Shown: positions 1 through 6,310 of the stretch, piece after piece
How the letters are laid out: the number at the start of each line of letters is the position of its first letter
How positions within the stretch are numbered: the stretch's first letter is position 1
Origin: an uncultured Roseobacter sp.
Lineage (GTDB): Bacteria > Pseudomonadota > Alphaproteobacteria > Rhodobacterales > Rhodobacteraceae
DNA: 64,000 nt
Assembly (NCBI RefSeq): GCF_947488185.1
Contig: NZ_CANKYM010000002.1
Location: forward strand, 124,001-188,000
Reading direction: 5' to 3'
The notes under the pieces: model-generated
What the model was told of the DNA's origin: nothing
Databases searched by the model: none
The model's input: the letters and a program-made list of their open reading frames with translations, nothing else
Program-made: the position numbers and the translations under genes

Positions 1-179
1 ACCCCGGATACCAGTTTCATCAGTGTTGATTTGCCAGCGCCGTTTTCGCCCAGAATGGCGTGGATCTCGCCCGCGAAACAGGCAAAGTCTACGTCTGACA
101 ACGCCCTGGTTGCGCCATAGATTTTGGAGACGCCAGACAGGTGCACAATAGCGGTCTCTGATCGCGGCATTTGAACCAT
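1..179 (-). CDS. Sugar ABC transporter ATP-binding protein (partial, N-terminus only)
   Basis: Only the first 59 or so residues are inside the window; the gene runs off the left edge. The reading frame carries a Walker A motif, GENGAGKST, about 50 residues in, preceded by the typical sugar-ABC N-terminus (SGVSKIYGATRALSDVDF). This matches the RbsA/MglA/XylG class that energises uptake of monosaccharides at the inner membrane. It lies downstream of the periplasmic binding-protein gene on the same strand, as expected for a CUT2-type operon. An ATG at 170 is an alternative start. No strong ribosome-binding site is visible before either ATG. Confidence 0.88.
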   Translation of the reverse strand, partial: MVQMPRSETAIVHLSGVSKIYGATRALSDVDFACFAGEIHAILGENGAGKSTLMKLVSG

Positions 180-244
180 CCGATTGTAAAACTGGATCGT
201 GAACCCGGCGACATTGGATGCCGCCGGGACAAGGTGCCAGGCCC

Positions 245-1324
245 TTAGGTGTCGTCAGCGCTTTGACCGATCAGCTCTTCGGGGGTGAAGGGCGCAATGC
301 AATCCGGAAAACCGGTGCCTGTGTTGAACGACTTGGGCAGATCGGGGAAGTAATTCACGCCAGCCTCCAGATCGCTTGCCAGAACCTGCGGGATCGGCAG
401 GAACACGGTTTGCGGCAGTTGGTTCCCCTGCAACAGGGCGACGGCAGCTTCGAGCGCGATAGCGGACATGGCCGGGGCCTGTGACGCTGAGATGCCGGGG
501 ATGTCCAGTTCATCCATCAGGATGCGTACACCGTTTTCCCCGTCAACGCCCATCGGGACAATCGGGTGCCCCGCCGCTTGCATCGCGTTGATTGTGCCAG
601 CGGCCCCGTGCTGCGATACGACCGCATCAAATTCGCCGTGGGTGGCAAGGGCGTCGGCCACAACCTTTTGACTTGTGCCAGTGTCCCAGTTGCCGACCAC
701 TTCGACAATCTCAAGACCCTCCACTTTTTCCAGAACGCTCATCATGCCCAGACGACGGTCACGATCGGTGGAATTGCCCGGCAAGCCGTTGACCATCAGA
801 ATTTTGCTAGCGTTTCCCCCTAGCTCATCAATGACCGTTTGTGCCTTCAGGCGGCCAAGCTCCAGCTGGCTTTCGTTGATCTGGACCACCTTGTCAGTAT
901 CCAGAACGTTGTCGAACGGTACCAGCACCGTGCCTGCACGATCTGCGCGGCGGATCACTGGTTCAAAGGCACTTGGGTTGACCGCAATAAAGGTAATGGC
1001 GTCATAACCCGCTGCAATAAAGTTATCGATTGCCGCGATTTGCGCAGCGCTATCGTTGCCGACGGAAACGACCGTAAACTCTTCGATATTTGCGGCATTT
1101 TCCGGCCGCGCGGCCCAGGCTTTTGACGCTTGAATGGCGGCGATGCGCCAGTCGTTACCGGCAAAACCGTTCACGAAAGCAATTTTGTAAGGTCCGTCCT
1201 TGGCCTCGCCCTGAATCGTGCTTGTCCCAGGTGCCGGGACAAAGCACTCTGGCCGGTAGGTGTCTGCAAAGCCTGAAGTCGCAGTGACCGCCGCCAACGC
1301 CGTACCCAAAAGAAATTTGTTCAT
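245..1324 (-). CDS. Periplasmic sugar-binding protein of ABC transporter (ribose/galactose type)
   Basis: A 359-residue secreted protein: signal peptide MNKFLLGTALAAVTATSGFA, then a type I periplasmic binding fold (Peripla_BP_4-like) from about residue 35 (YKIAFVNGFAGNDWR) to 330. The only two cysteines of the mature chain sit at its extreme ends (PECFVP and FPDCIAPF) and could form a disulfide. I chose the ATG at 1324 rather than one 15 bases upstream because GGAGG lies 7 bases before it and the signal peptide starts there. It delivers a sugar to the membrane transporter whose ATPase gene follows. The substrate cannot be read from sequence. Two palindromic operators precede the gene, so the divergent LacI-type protein probably represses it. 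Confidence 0.88.
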   Translation of the reverse strand: MNKFLLGTALAAVTATSGFADTYRPECFVPAPGTSTIQGEAKDGPYKIAFVNGFAGNDWRIAAIQASKAWAARPENAANIEEFTVVSVGNDSAAQIAAIDNFIAAGYDAITFIAVNPSAFEPVIRRADRAGTVLVPFDNVLDTDKVVQINESQLELGRLKAQTVIDELGGNASKILMVNGLPGNSTDRDRRLGMMSVLEKVEGLEIVEVVGNWDTGTSQKVVADALATHGEFDAVVSQHGAAGTINAMQAAGHPIVPMGVDGENGVRILMDELDIPGISASQAPAMSAIALEAAVALLQGNQLPQTVFLPIPQVLASDLEAGVNYFPDLPKSFNTGTGFPDCIAPFTPEELIGQSADDT

Positions 1325-1355
1325 TTGATATCCTCCCAATTCGTCGAAATACTTA

Positions 1356-1373
1356 TATGTTTACGTAAACATA
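1356..1373. promoter_or_regulatory. LacI-family operator, copy 1
   Basis: A perfect 18-bp palindrome with core ATGTTTACGTAAACAT and a central CG, typical of LacI/GalR operators. It lies 32 bp upstream of the binding-protein start codon, where a bound repressor would block transcription. A second copy of the 16-bp core lies three helical turns away. Confidence 0.85.
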
Positions 1374-1388
1374 CTGGCTATCATTAAT

Positions 1389-1404
1389 ATGTTTACGTAA
1401 ACAT
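1389..1404. promoter_or_regulatory. LacI-family operator, copy 2
   Basis: An exact second copy of the 16-bp palindrome ATGTTTACGTAAACAT. The two centres are 32 bp apart, so both sites face the same side of the helix. It is about 59 bp upstream of the lacI-type gene and could serve for autoregulation or cooperative binding. Confidence 0.85.
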
Positions 1405-1462
1405 GTGTCAAGCCTTTCTCTCATCCCGGTCAGACGCCGCCGCGCAATAGGCAGGAAACTGA

Positions 1463-2476
1463 ATGAAAACTAGGAATACTCGCCCAACCATGGATGACGT
1501 TGCCGAGAAGGCTGGCGTGAGTCAGATGACTGTGTCTCGGGTGATGAATGGCAAAGGCTACATCTCCGAAGAAGTCCGAAGCCGCGTCAGGTCGGCGGCG
1601 GCGGAAATTGGCTATGTGCAAAATCGTCTGGCACGCGGGCTCAGGTCCGAGAAAACGCCACTTGTTGCTGTTGTCCTGCCAACGCTTGGGAACTCTGTTT
1701 TCAACGATGTGCTTAGCGGTATTACGGATGCTCTGACACAGGCGGGGTACAGACCCGTCTTTGGCGTCACCGAGTATTCTGAAGCGAAGGAAGACGAACT
1801 CGTCCGTGACCTGTTGTCCTGGCGCCCCTCTGGGATCGTGCTGACCGGATTGGAGCATTCTGATGTCACGCGGGCTGCGATTGCAGCAGCAGGTGTCCGG
1901 GTCGCCGAGATCATGGATATCGATGGCACACCGATTTCACTGGCTTTCGGCATGTCTCAGATTGCTGCGGGTCATGCCACCGCAAAGCACATGTTGGCGC
2001 AGGGGCACCGCAGATTTGCCTACGCAGGCAGCCATAGTGGTCGCGATCTGAGGGCTGGCAAGCGACTCGAAGGTTTCCGACGAACGCTCCGCGACGCAGG
2101 CGCAACTTTGCTGTCCGAGAATATCAGTCCAAAACCTTCCTCAATGATGGAAGGGCGCCGGATGACCGCAGAAATCTTGTCGCGCCCCGACAGACCAGAC
2201 GCGATCTACTATTCGAACGATGATTTAGCGACCGGCGGCATCATGCATTGCCTGTCAAACGGCATCCGGATGCCGGAGGATATTGCACTCGCAGGCTTTA
2301 ACGGTTTGCCATTTCTTGAGGCTTTACCCGTAGGCCTGACGACCGTTGAAACTCCTCGCTACGAGATGGGGAAACAAGCGGGGAAATTTTTGTCCATGCC
2401 AGAGACTGATCTTGCGGAAGACGCCGGAAGAGTAGTCGATTTGGGGTTTAATCTCATCGCGGGACAAACGTGCTAG
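1463..2476 (+). CDS. LacI-family transcriptional regulator
   Basis: A 337-residue LacI/GalR repressor. The N-terminal helix-turn-helix and hinge are at residues 9-60 (MDDVAEKAGVSQMTVSRVMNG, then the hinge-helix segment with LARGLRS), followed by a periplasmic-binding-like effector domain (LVAVVLPTLGNSVFNDVLSGI). It is divergent from the sugar ABC genes and separated from them by two identical palindromes, so it most likely represses the transporter until a sugar binds the C-terminal domain. An AGGAA precedes the ATG. The effector is unknown; the fold suggests a sugar or sugar acid. Confidence 0.92.
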   Translation: MKTRNTRPTMDDVAEKAGVSQMTVSRVMNGKGYISEEVRSRVRSAAAEIGYVQNRLARGLRSEKTPLVAVVLPTLGNSVFNDVLSGITDALTQAGYRPVFGVTEYSEAKEDELVRDLLSWRPSGIVLTGLEHSDVTRAAIAAAGVRVAEIMDIDGTPISLAFGMSQIAAGHATAKHMLAQGHRRFAYAGSHSGRDLRAGKRLEGFRRTLRDAGATLLSENISPKPSSMMEGRRMTAEILSRPDRPDAIYYSNDDLATGGIMHCLSNGIRMPEDIALAGFNGLPFLEALPVGLTTVETPRYEMGKQAGKFLSMPETDLAEDAGRVVDLGFNLIAGQTC

Positions 2477-2768
2477 TGACTGATGTCTTTCAAAGGCCGT
2501 GCCGACTGAAAGGCTGCGGTCGTCGGCTAGGGGCATGGTCAGATAGGCCGAGTTCCTATCAAGTCGTAGCAAAATTTCTGCGAAAATGCGGTCCATCAGT
2601 AAGCTTTCGCTCGGAGCATTTATCGGAAGCTCGCGAACAGCCACCCTACACTACTCAAAAGGCCAAAAAAACCGAAGCAAGTGCGCAAAACTGCGCTCTT
2701 ACCTGACATAAGCTGCCTTTCTCGCCGGACGGTTGCTATTCACGCGGGATGACACGTTAAGAAGTGGG
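2477..2768. other. Non-coding flank left of the tRNA-Gln island
   Basis: No convincing gene is seen. The short open frames overlapping the end of the lacI gene lack a ribosome-binding site and family features. Base composition begins to shift to higher AT near 2640 and continues into the island. Confidence 0.5.
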
Positions 2769-2783
2769 TGGCTGGGATGGTAG
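2769..2783. repeat. Left attachment-like repeat (copy of tRNA-Gln 3' end)
   Basis: TGGCTGGGATGGTAG is identical to positions 4355-4369, the acceptor-stem 3' strand with CCA and the start of the T arm of tRNA-Gln. Similarity continues more weakly for the next ten bases (7 of 10 identical). Confidence 0.7.
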
Positions 2784-2868
2784 AACTCCAACCCCAGCGC
2801 TAGAGGGTAATTTTAATATTTTAAAACAGATGGTTATAATGATTTTTTACAGCCGTAAAATTTTTGAT

Positions 2869-2900
2869 GTTGATGCATTTGTTGATGCATTTGTTGATGC
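2869..2900 (+). repeat. 12-bp tandem array, left copy
   Basis: Two full units and two thirds of a third unit of GTTGATGCATTT, ending GTTGATGC. An array of the same length and orientation is at 4248-4279. They are too short and lack spacers for a CRISPR. Their symmetric position near the two att-like ends suggests recombinase or accessory-factor binding sites. Confidence 0.75.
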
Positions 2901-3128
2901 GCGGTAGAGTGTGCTCCGCCCGTCTAACCCACAGTCTGAAGTATCAATTCTCAATTTCAAGTTCTTTTTTGCTCACATATATTGATGCGTAAATCCAACC
3001 CCGCAACAGGTATTTTGAGAAGCTCGCTTCGGTAGCTGATTCAGAGTGCCCGATTCGAAAAAAATCGGTCGTTAGCTTACAAAAGACTCATAAAAATGCC
3101 AAAATCGCTGAAAAAATCAAAATAAAGA

Positions 3129-3166
3129 TTAATAATGATAATCTCTTTAGAGATTATCATTATTAA
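3129..3166. repeat. Perfect 18-bp inverted repeat with 2-bp centre
   Basis: The left arm (3129-3146) and right arm (3149-3166) are exact reverse complements around a central TT. The arms are AT-rich, with an inner AATCTCT/AGAGATT. No T run follows on either strand, so a simple terminator is unlikely. It ends 93 bp before the only gene of the island and could be an operator, a cruciform or a replication-related hairpin. Confidence 0.8.
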
Positions 3167-3259
3167 AAGTTATGTCAAGAGTGGTAACTCACTGATTTTA
3201 ATTCAAAAAAGTATAGCCCTTTGAGAGGTTGCGAGAAATATCCTTATATGTGATGCTAT

Positions 3260-3763
3260 ATGCAAATGACGCAACAGTTGAAACATATCGCTAAACGTTT
3301 GAGGGAGATTGAACAGGAGCTCACCGCGCTCGAAGTTGAGCGGTCCATGCTTCGAAAGACACAGCATGGGTTCAGCAAGTGGCCGCATCTGATAAAGGAG
3401 GGCGACAAGTTCTCTCAGCGGACTTCAGTGAAGTTTGAGTTGCTTGCGAAAGTCGCCGACTATCTGAGTGAAGCTGACCCATTGGTGTACGGTGGCGCTA
3501 GCACCAAAGAAATCTACCATGCGGTGGTCGAAAAAACTAAAGTAGAGGGAAAAAGGCGGGAGTGGTTCAACAGTGATCCCGGTCGATTGGAGGATGGAAT
3601 TGATCGCGACGTTGGTACGCCACTTTCCAATTCTCGAGAGCCAATAAATTACAACACATTCCGTAGCTATCTCGCGAGATATAAAGCTGAGGGTCGGCTA
3701 TTTTACAATGACGATACGAGGCGCTGGAGAGTTTCGCCGGAAGACCTCAGCAGCAACGGCTGA
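3260..3763 (+). CDS. Hypothetical coiled-coil protein with winged-helix-like C-terminus
   Basis: A 167-residue protein of no family I recognise. Residues 1-35 form a charged amphipathic helix suited to a coiled coil (KHIAKRLREIEQELTALEVE). From about residue 57 (KFELLAKVADYLSEAD) to 162 the pattern resembles a winged helix-turn-helix: helix, STKEIYHAV helix, then NYNTFRSYLARYKAEGRL as a candidate recognition helix and a short wing (FYNDDTRRWRV). No cysteines are present. It is the only plausible gene of the tRNA-Gln island and follows a long palindrome that it might bind. Two ATGs (3260, 3266) could start it; neither has a clear ribosome-binding site. Codon use is AT-richer than the flanking genes, consistent with transfer. 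Confidence 0.65.
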   Translation: MQMTQQLKHIAKRLREIEQELTALEVERSMLRKTQHGFSKWPHLIKEGDKFSQRTSVKFELLAKVADYLSEADPLVYGGASTKEIYHAVVEKTKVEGKRREWFNSDPGRLEDGIDRDVGTPLSNSREPINYNTFRSYLARYKAEGRLFYNDDTRRWRVSPEDLSSNG

Positions 3764-3835
3764 ATTTCTGGATTTCGGGTGATGCCTAGGGAAACACCAG
3801 AACCAGAGTGCGATTGAGATGTGCGCTGGATTGGG

Positions 3836-3984
3836 GTTGCGAACAAATGTTCACGCAAGCAAGAAAAGGTCAGAAGATATGAAACCCATATGACGACCAC
3901 CCTGACCTAGTGGGGTACACTACACTCCGCTAGGTGAGCAGTCGCCGATAGGGCGGCAGGGGTCGGGGCATGTGCCTCGACTCC
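3836..3984 (+). ncRNA. Candidate structured RNA inside the tRNA-Gln island
   Basis: Nearly the whole segment can fold. An 11-bp hairpin lies at 3906-3934 with loop ACACTAC, a 6-bp hairpin at 3941-3957, and an 11-bp hairpin at 3959-3984 with loop ATGT. Upstream, GGTCAG (3868-3873) can pair with CTGACC (3902-3907) around an ATATG/CATAT hairpin. The three main stems contain five T-G pairs that are G-U wobbles in a plus-strand transcript but A-C mismatches on the minus strand, which favours plus-strand RNA. It matches no RNA family I know. No promoter or T-rich terminator was identified. It could instead be a DNA-level structure such as an origin or an att accessory region. Confidence 0.38.
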
Positions 3985-4247
3985 ACTCATCTCAAGTTCC
4001 GCGCGTCAAGGTAGCATCACCCAACGCTACGATTCAATGACTAGATGGTCTAGCGCCGCTTTGAGTGCACTCACGCTACCGGCGACAAGCACCCAACAAA
4101 GAATCTGGTGCGCCTTCGAGAATTTTCTATTTCCAATATGTTTTGACTGGAGTTTTTGCGGGGTGGCGTTTGGACCTTTCCGCAAAGTTTTCGTCAGGCA
4201 TAAGCCCGGATTATTTCGCTATTCACCAGTGAACGTGAATCTGACAT
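3985..4247. other. Right part of the island, no gene recognised
   Basis: One 71-codon open frame starts at 4037 but has no ribosome-binding site or family features and I do not call it. Small hairpins are visible (CTAGA/TCTAG near 4041-4053; GTAGC/GCTAC near 4011-4030). No terminator or recombinase remnant was recognised. Confidence 0.5.
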
Positions 4248-4279
4248 GTTGATGCATTTGTTGATGCAAATGTTGATGG
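4248..4279 (+). repeat. 12-bp tandem array, right copy
   Basis: Units GTTGATGCATTT, GTTGATGCAAAT and GTTGATGG: 2.67 units in the same orientation as 2869-2900, with two changes in the second unit and one in the last. It ends 75 bp before the tRNA-Gln 3' end. Confidence 0.75.
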
Positions 4280-4354
4280 ATTAGTTTGGCTCAGGTCAAC
4301 AGATTCGAATCTTCTCCAAAAAAATCCTTTAAAATCAAACACCTATGAAAAAAT

Positions 4355-4369
4355 TGGCTGGGATGGTAG
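4355..4369. repeat. Right attachment-like repeat (tRNA-Gln 3' end)
   Basis: The 3'-terminal 15 bases of the tRNA gene, identical to 2769-2783. Together they delimit a segment of about 1.59 kb. Confidence 0.7.
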
Positions 4370-4429
4370 GATTCGAACCTACGGTACACTGTACCAAAAA
4401 CAGTTGCCTTACCACTTGGCTACATCCCA
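4355..4429 (-). tRNA. tRNA-Gln (anticodon UUG)
   Basis: A complete cloverleaf on the minus strand: acceptor TGGGATG/CATCCCA, D arm GCC/GGC, anticodon stem ACTGT/ACAGT enclosing loop TTTTGGT (anticodon TTG), T stem GTAGG/CCTAC around TTCGAAT, discriminator G and an encoded CCA. It decodes CAA and CAG glutamine codons. Its 3' end points into the AT-rich island, and a 15-bp copy of that end marks the far edge, so this gene is the likely integration target and has stayed intact. Confidence 0.95.
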
Positions 4430-4501
4430 ACGTGCGCCGGTAATTAAGCCTCTCTGGCCAGACGCGCAAGACCTGATTTCGAGAAAAAAACCGCTTCTGT
4501 T

Positions 4502-4548
4502 ACCCTCAAGCTTTTGCCGAACCGCGTTCGTGCATTGATCTTGAGGGT
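4502..4548. repeat. 9-bp inverted repeat upstream of tRNA-Gln
   Basis: ACCCTCAAG (4502-4510) and CTTGAGGGT (4540-4548) are exact reverse complements separated by 29 bp. It lies between the tRNA gene and the quinone oxidoreductase gene. It may be a binding site or a weak terminator for the latter; nothing decides. Confidence 0.4.
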
Positions 4549-4607
4549 GATCACAACCGCGTCTGGACCATACTATGCGGCGCGCTGATAGCTGACTTCG
4601 CACGGTA

Positions 4608-5600
4608 TCACCCTGTGACGTTGATCAGAACTGCACCGGCGCGCCCACCTGATTCAACGGCTTCATGTGCCAAAGCAGCGTCCTTGAGGCCAAAGACTTT
4701 CTGCACTGGGCAATCCAAAGCGCCGTCAGCAAGGGCGCTGTGCAGCTTGTCGATCGCGCGTATCCGTTCGGCCTTACGAAGCAGATAGATCAGCACGATG
4801 TCAATCGTTACGGCTTTGAACAGAAGAGGATAGAACGGAAGGCTCGGGGTCATGTTCAGCGCTGACCCATAAGCGGCGATGGTCCCATTTGGCGCAATGA
4901 TCGCGGTGTCCGTTGCAATATTCTGGCCGAACTCCACTTCGATGATCCGCGTCACCAGGTCCCCATTGTTGGCCGCCAATATCTGATCGGCTAGATCGTC
5001 TGCTTTGTAGTCCAGAACAACATCTGCCCCGGCGGATGCACAGCGCGCCATTCCGGCACCGTGGGCGGTGGTTATGACCTTGGCGCCGCCCCACTTTGCG
5101 AGCTGGATGGCGAGGTATCCAACAGTGCCCGCTCCGCCGTGAATGACGACGGTCTGCCCGGTAATCTCACCGCCGCCAAACACGGTGTGTGCCGCCGTCA
5201 GGCCTGGAATGCCAAGGATTGCGCCGGTCTCTAAACTGACACTGTCCGGTAAGGCCACAGCCTGTTCGTCGGGCAGCACAATGTGGCTGGCGGCAGTGCC
5301 AAAGGCACGTTGCCATTGCCCGTTCCATATCCACACCCGTTCGCCGATCCGAGCGGTATCCACGCCCGGGCCCACGGCGGAGATGACGCCTGCGCCGTCG
5401 CTGTGTGGCACAATCTGCGGAAACGGCGGTTTGGTTACGCCGGGGCGGGAACCAGCGCGGGCCTTCACGTCTGAGGGGTTCACCCCCGAATAGGCCAGCT
5501 CTACGCACACCTCGCCCGCCTGTGGTGCTGGCAGATCCTGGTCCGACAGGTGCAAGACGTCGGATGCCTTGCCAAAATTCTCATAGCTGATCATACGCAT
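4608..5600 (-). CDS. Zinc-independent quinone oxidoreductase / MDR-family alcohol dehydrogenase
   Basis: A 330-residue medium-chain dehydrogenase of the NADPH:quinone reductase type. It has the GroES-like N-terminal domain (ELAYSGVNPSDVKAR) and a Rossmann domain with GGAGTVGYLAIQLAKW around residue 145. The cysteine/histidine ligands of zinc alcohol dehydrogenases are not apparent, which supports a quinone reductase type of chemistry. I chose the ATG at 5600 (MRMISYENFG), which has GGAG 8 bases upstream and matches usual family starts, over a GTG at 5633. It is a monocistronic minus-strand gene flanked by the tRNA region and an SH3-domain gene. The natural substrate is unknown. Confidence 0.85.
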   Translation of the reverse strand: MRMISYENFGKASDVLHLSDQDLPAPQAGEVCVELAYSGVNPSDVKARAGSRPGVTKPPFPQIVPHSDGAGVISAVGPGVDTARIGERVWIWNGQWQRAFGTAASHIVLPDEQAVALPDSVSLETGAILGIPGLTAAHTVFGGGEITGQTVVIHGGAGTVGYLAIQLAKWGGAKVITTAHGAGMARCASAGADVVLDYKADDLADQILAANNGDLVTRIIEVEFGQNIATDTAIIAPNGTIAAYGSALNMTPSLPFYPLLFKAVTIDIVLIYLLRKAERIRAIDKLHSALADGALDCPVQKVFGLKDAALAHEAVESGGRAGAVLINVTG

Positions 5601-5688
5601 CGCTCGGGCTCCAAACAGTCCGGTTTTCGCCACCCTAGCTTTGCGCGCGTTAGGTACAAGCCATACGATGTAAAATCAGATCACGCCA

Positions 5689-6192
5689 TTAGTCCCGAAT
5701 TTCATCCGGCTTGACGCCCCAGAGGCGCGATTTGGGTGCCCAACCACGATAGCCACCTGATTTGAGTTGGCACCATTCCGGGCCGCATTTGCCCAGTCGG
5801 GCGATGACACCGGCTTCGAGAGCGACAGTGACGGGCGTTTCCGCATCCGGGCGCATATGCAGCGGTAGCATGTCTTTCTCCACGACTACCGTCCGTACCC
5901 CCGAAAGCAGTGAATAGTGAATCCACCCGCCTTGACCTTCGCGATCCTCGACCCGCCGCCAATGGCCGTGCTCTGCGGTGATCTGCAAGGGCATATCGCG
6001 ATGCTTGAACACCCAGTCGATCCGGTGGGTCAGGGACGGACCGCGGCGCGCATTCCCTTCGGAGGCTTTCATCGAGACAAATCGCGGCAGCGGCAGGTTG
6101 GTCACGGGCCCTGTGTCGCGCGCAATGCCGGGCGTGCCCATGCAGGCAAGGGACAAGGCCCCGACGAGGGCTGCAAGGAGGTATTTGATCAT
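5689..6192 (-). CDS. Secreted SH3-domain protein
   Basis: A 167-residue protein with a signal peptide (MIKYLLAALVGALSLACMG, possible cleavage near GIARD) followed by two bacterial SH3-like segments: residues 35-100 (PLPRFVSMKASEGNARRGPS and DREGQGGWIHYSLLSG) and 110-165 (CGPEWCQLKSGGYRGWAPKSRLWGV). Such proteins sit in the periplasm and are thought to bind peptidoglycan or protein partners. The ATG at 6192 is preceded by AGGCAG; longer frames upstream are not supported. It is transcribed divergently from the 2-hydroxyacid dehydrogenase gene. No catalytic domain is visible. Confidence 0.82.
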   Translation of the reverse strand: MIKYLLAALVGALSLACMGTPGIARDTGPVTNLPLPRFVSMKASEGNARRGPSLTHRIDWVFKHRDMPLQITAEHGHWRRVEDREGQGGWIHYSLLSGVRTVVVEKDMLPLHMRPDAETPVTVALEAGVIARLGKCGPEWCQLKSGGYRGWAPKSRLWGVKPDEIRD

Positions 6193-6310
6193 GACACTGC
6201 CTGTTATTCGTAAATTGCCCGTTTGCTGACGCGAGGTTCTTGTGCCCCGTCGCCATCTCGGCCACCATGGCACAAAACAGGCTGATGCGCCAAGTCCGGG
6301 GAGGCTCAAA

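Larger units (their letters stand above)
2769..4369 (+). mobile_element. Integrase-less mini-island at the 3' end of tRNA-Gln(UUG)
   Basis: The segment is bounded on the right by the 3' end of an intact tRNA-Gln gene (4355-4369) and on the left by an exact 15-bp copy of that end (2769-2783), the arrangement left when an element integrates into a tRNA 3' end. About 85 bp inside the left edge and 75 bp inside the right edge lie matching arrays of 2.67 copies of a 12-bp unit (GTTGATGCATTT) in the same orientation, resembling arm-type sites of tyrosine recombinases. The interior is visibly AT-richer than its neighbours. It holds one small gene, a 38-bp palindrome and a structured segment, with no recombinase. 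I infer a non-autonomous or decayed integrative element. Confidence 0.65.

Noticed and set aside
2470-2706. 78-codon frame overlapping the end of the lacI gene
   Set aside because: No start signal, no recognisable domain, and it runs into the AT-rich flank of the island.
2869-2900. Tandem 12-bp repeats as a CRISPR array
   Set aside because: Units are contiguous without spacers, only 2.67 copies, and no cas genes are nearby.
4037-4252. 71-codon open frame in the right part of the island
   Set aside because: No ribosome-binding site, no family pattern and a cysteine/proline/tryptophan mix typical of non-coding translation.
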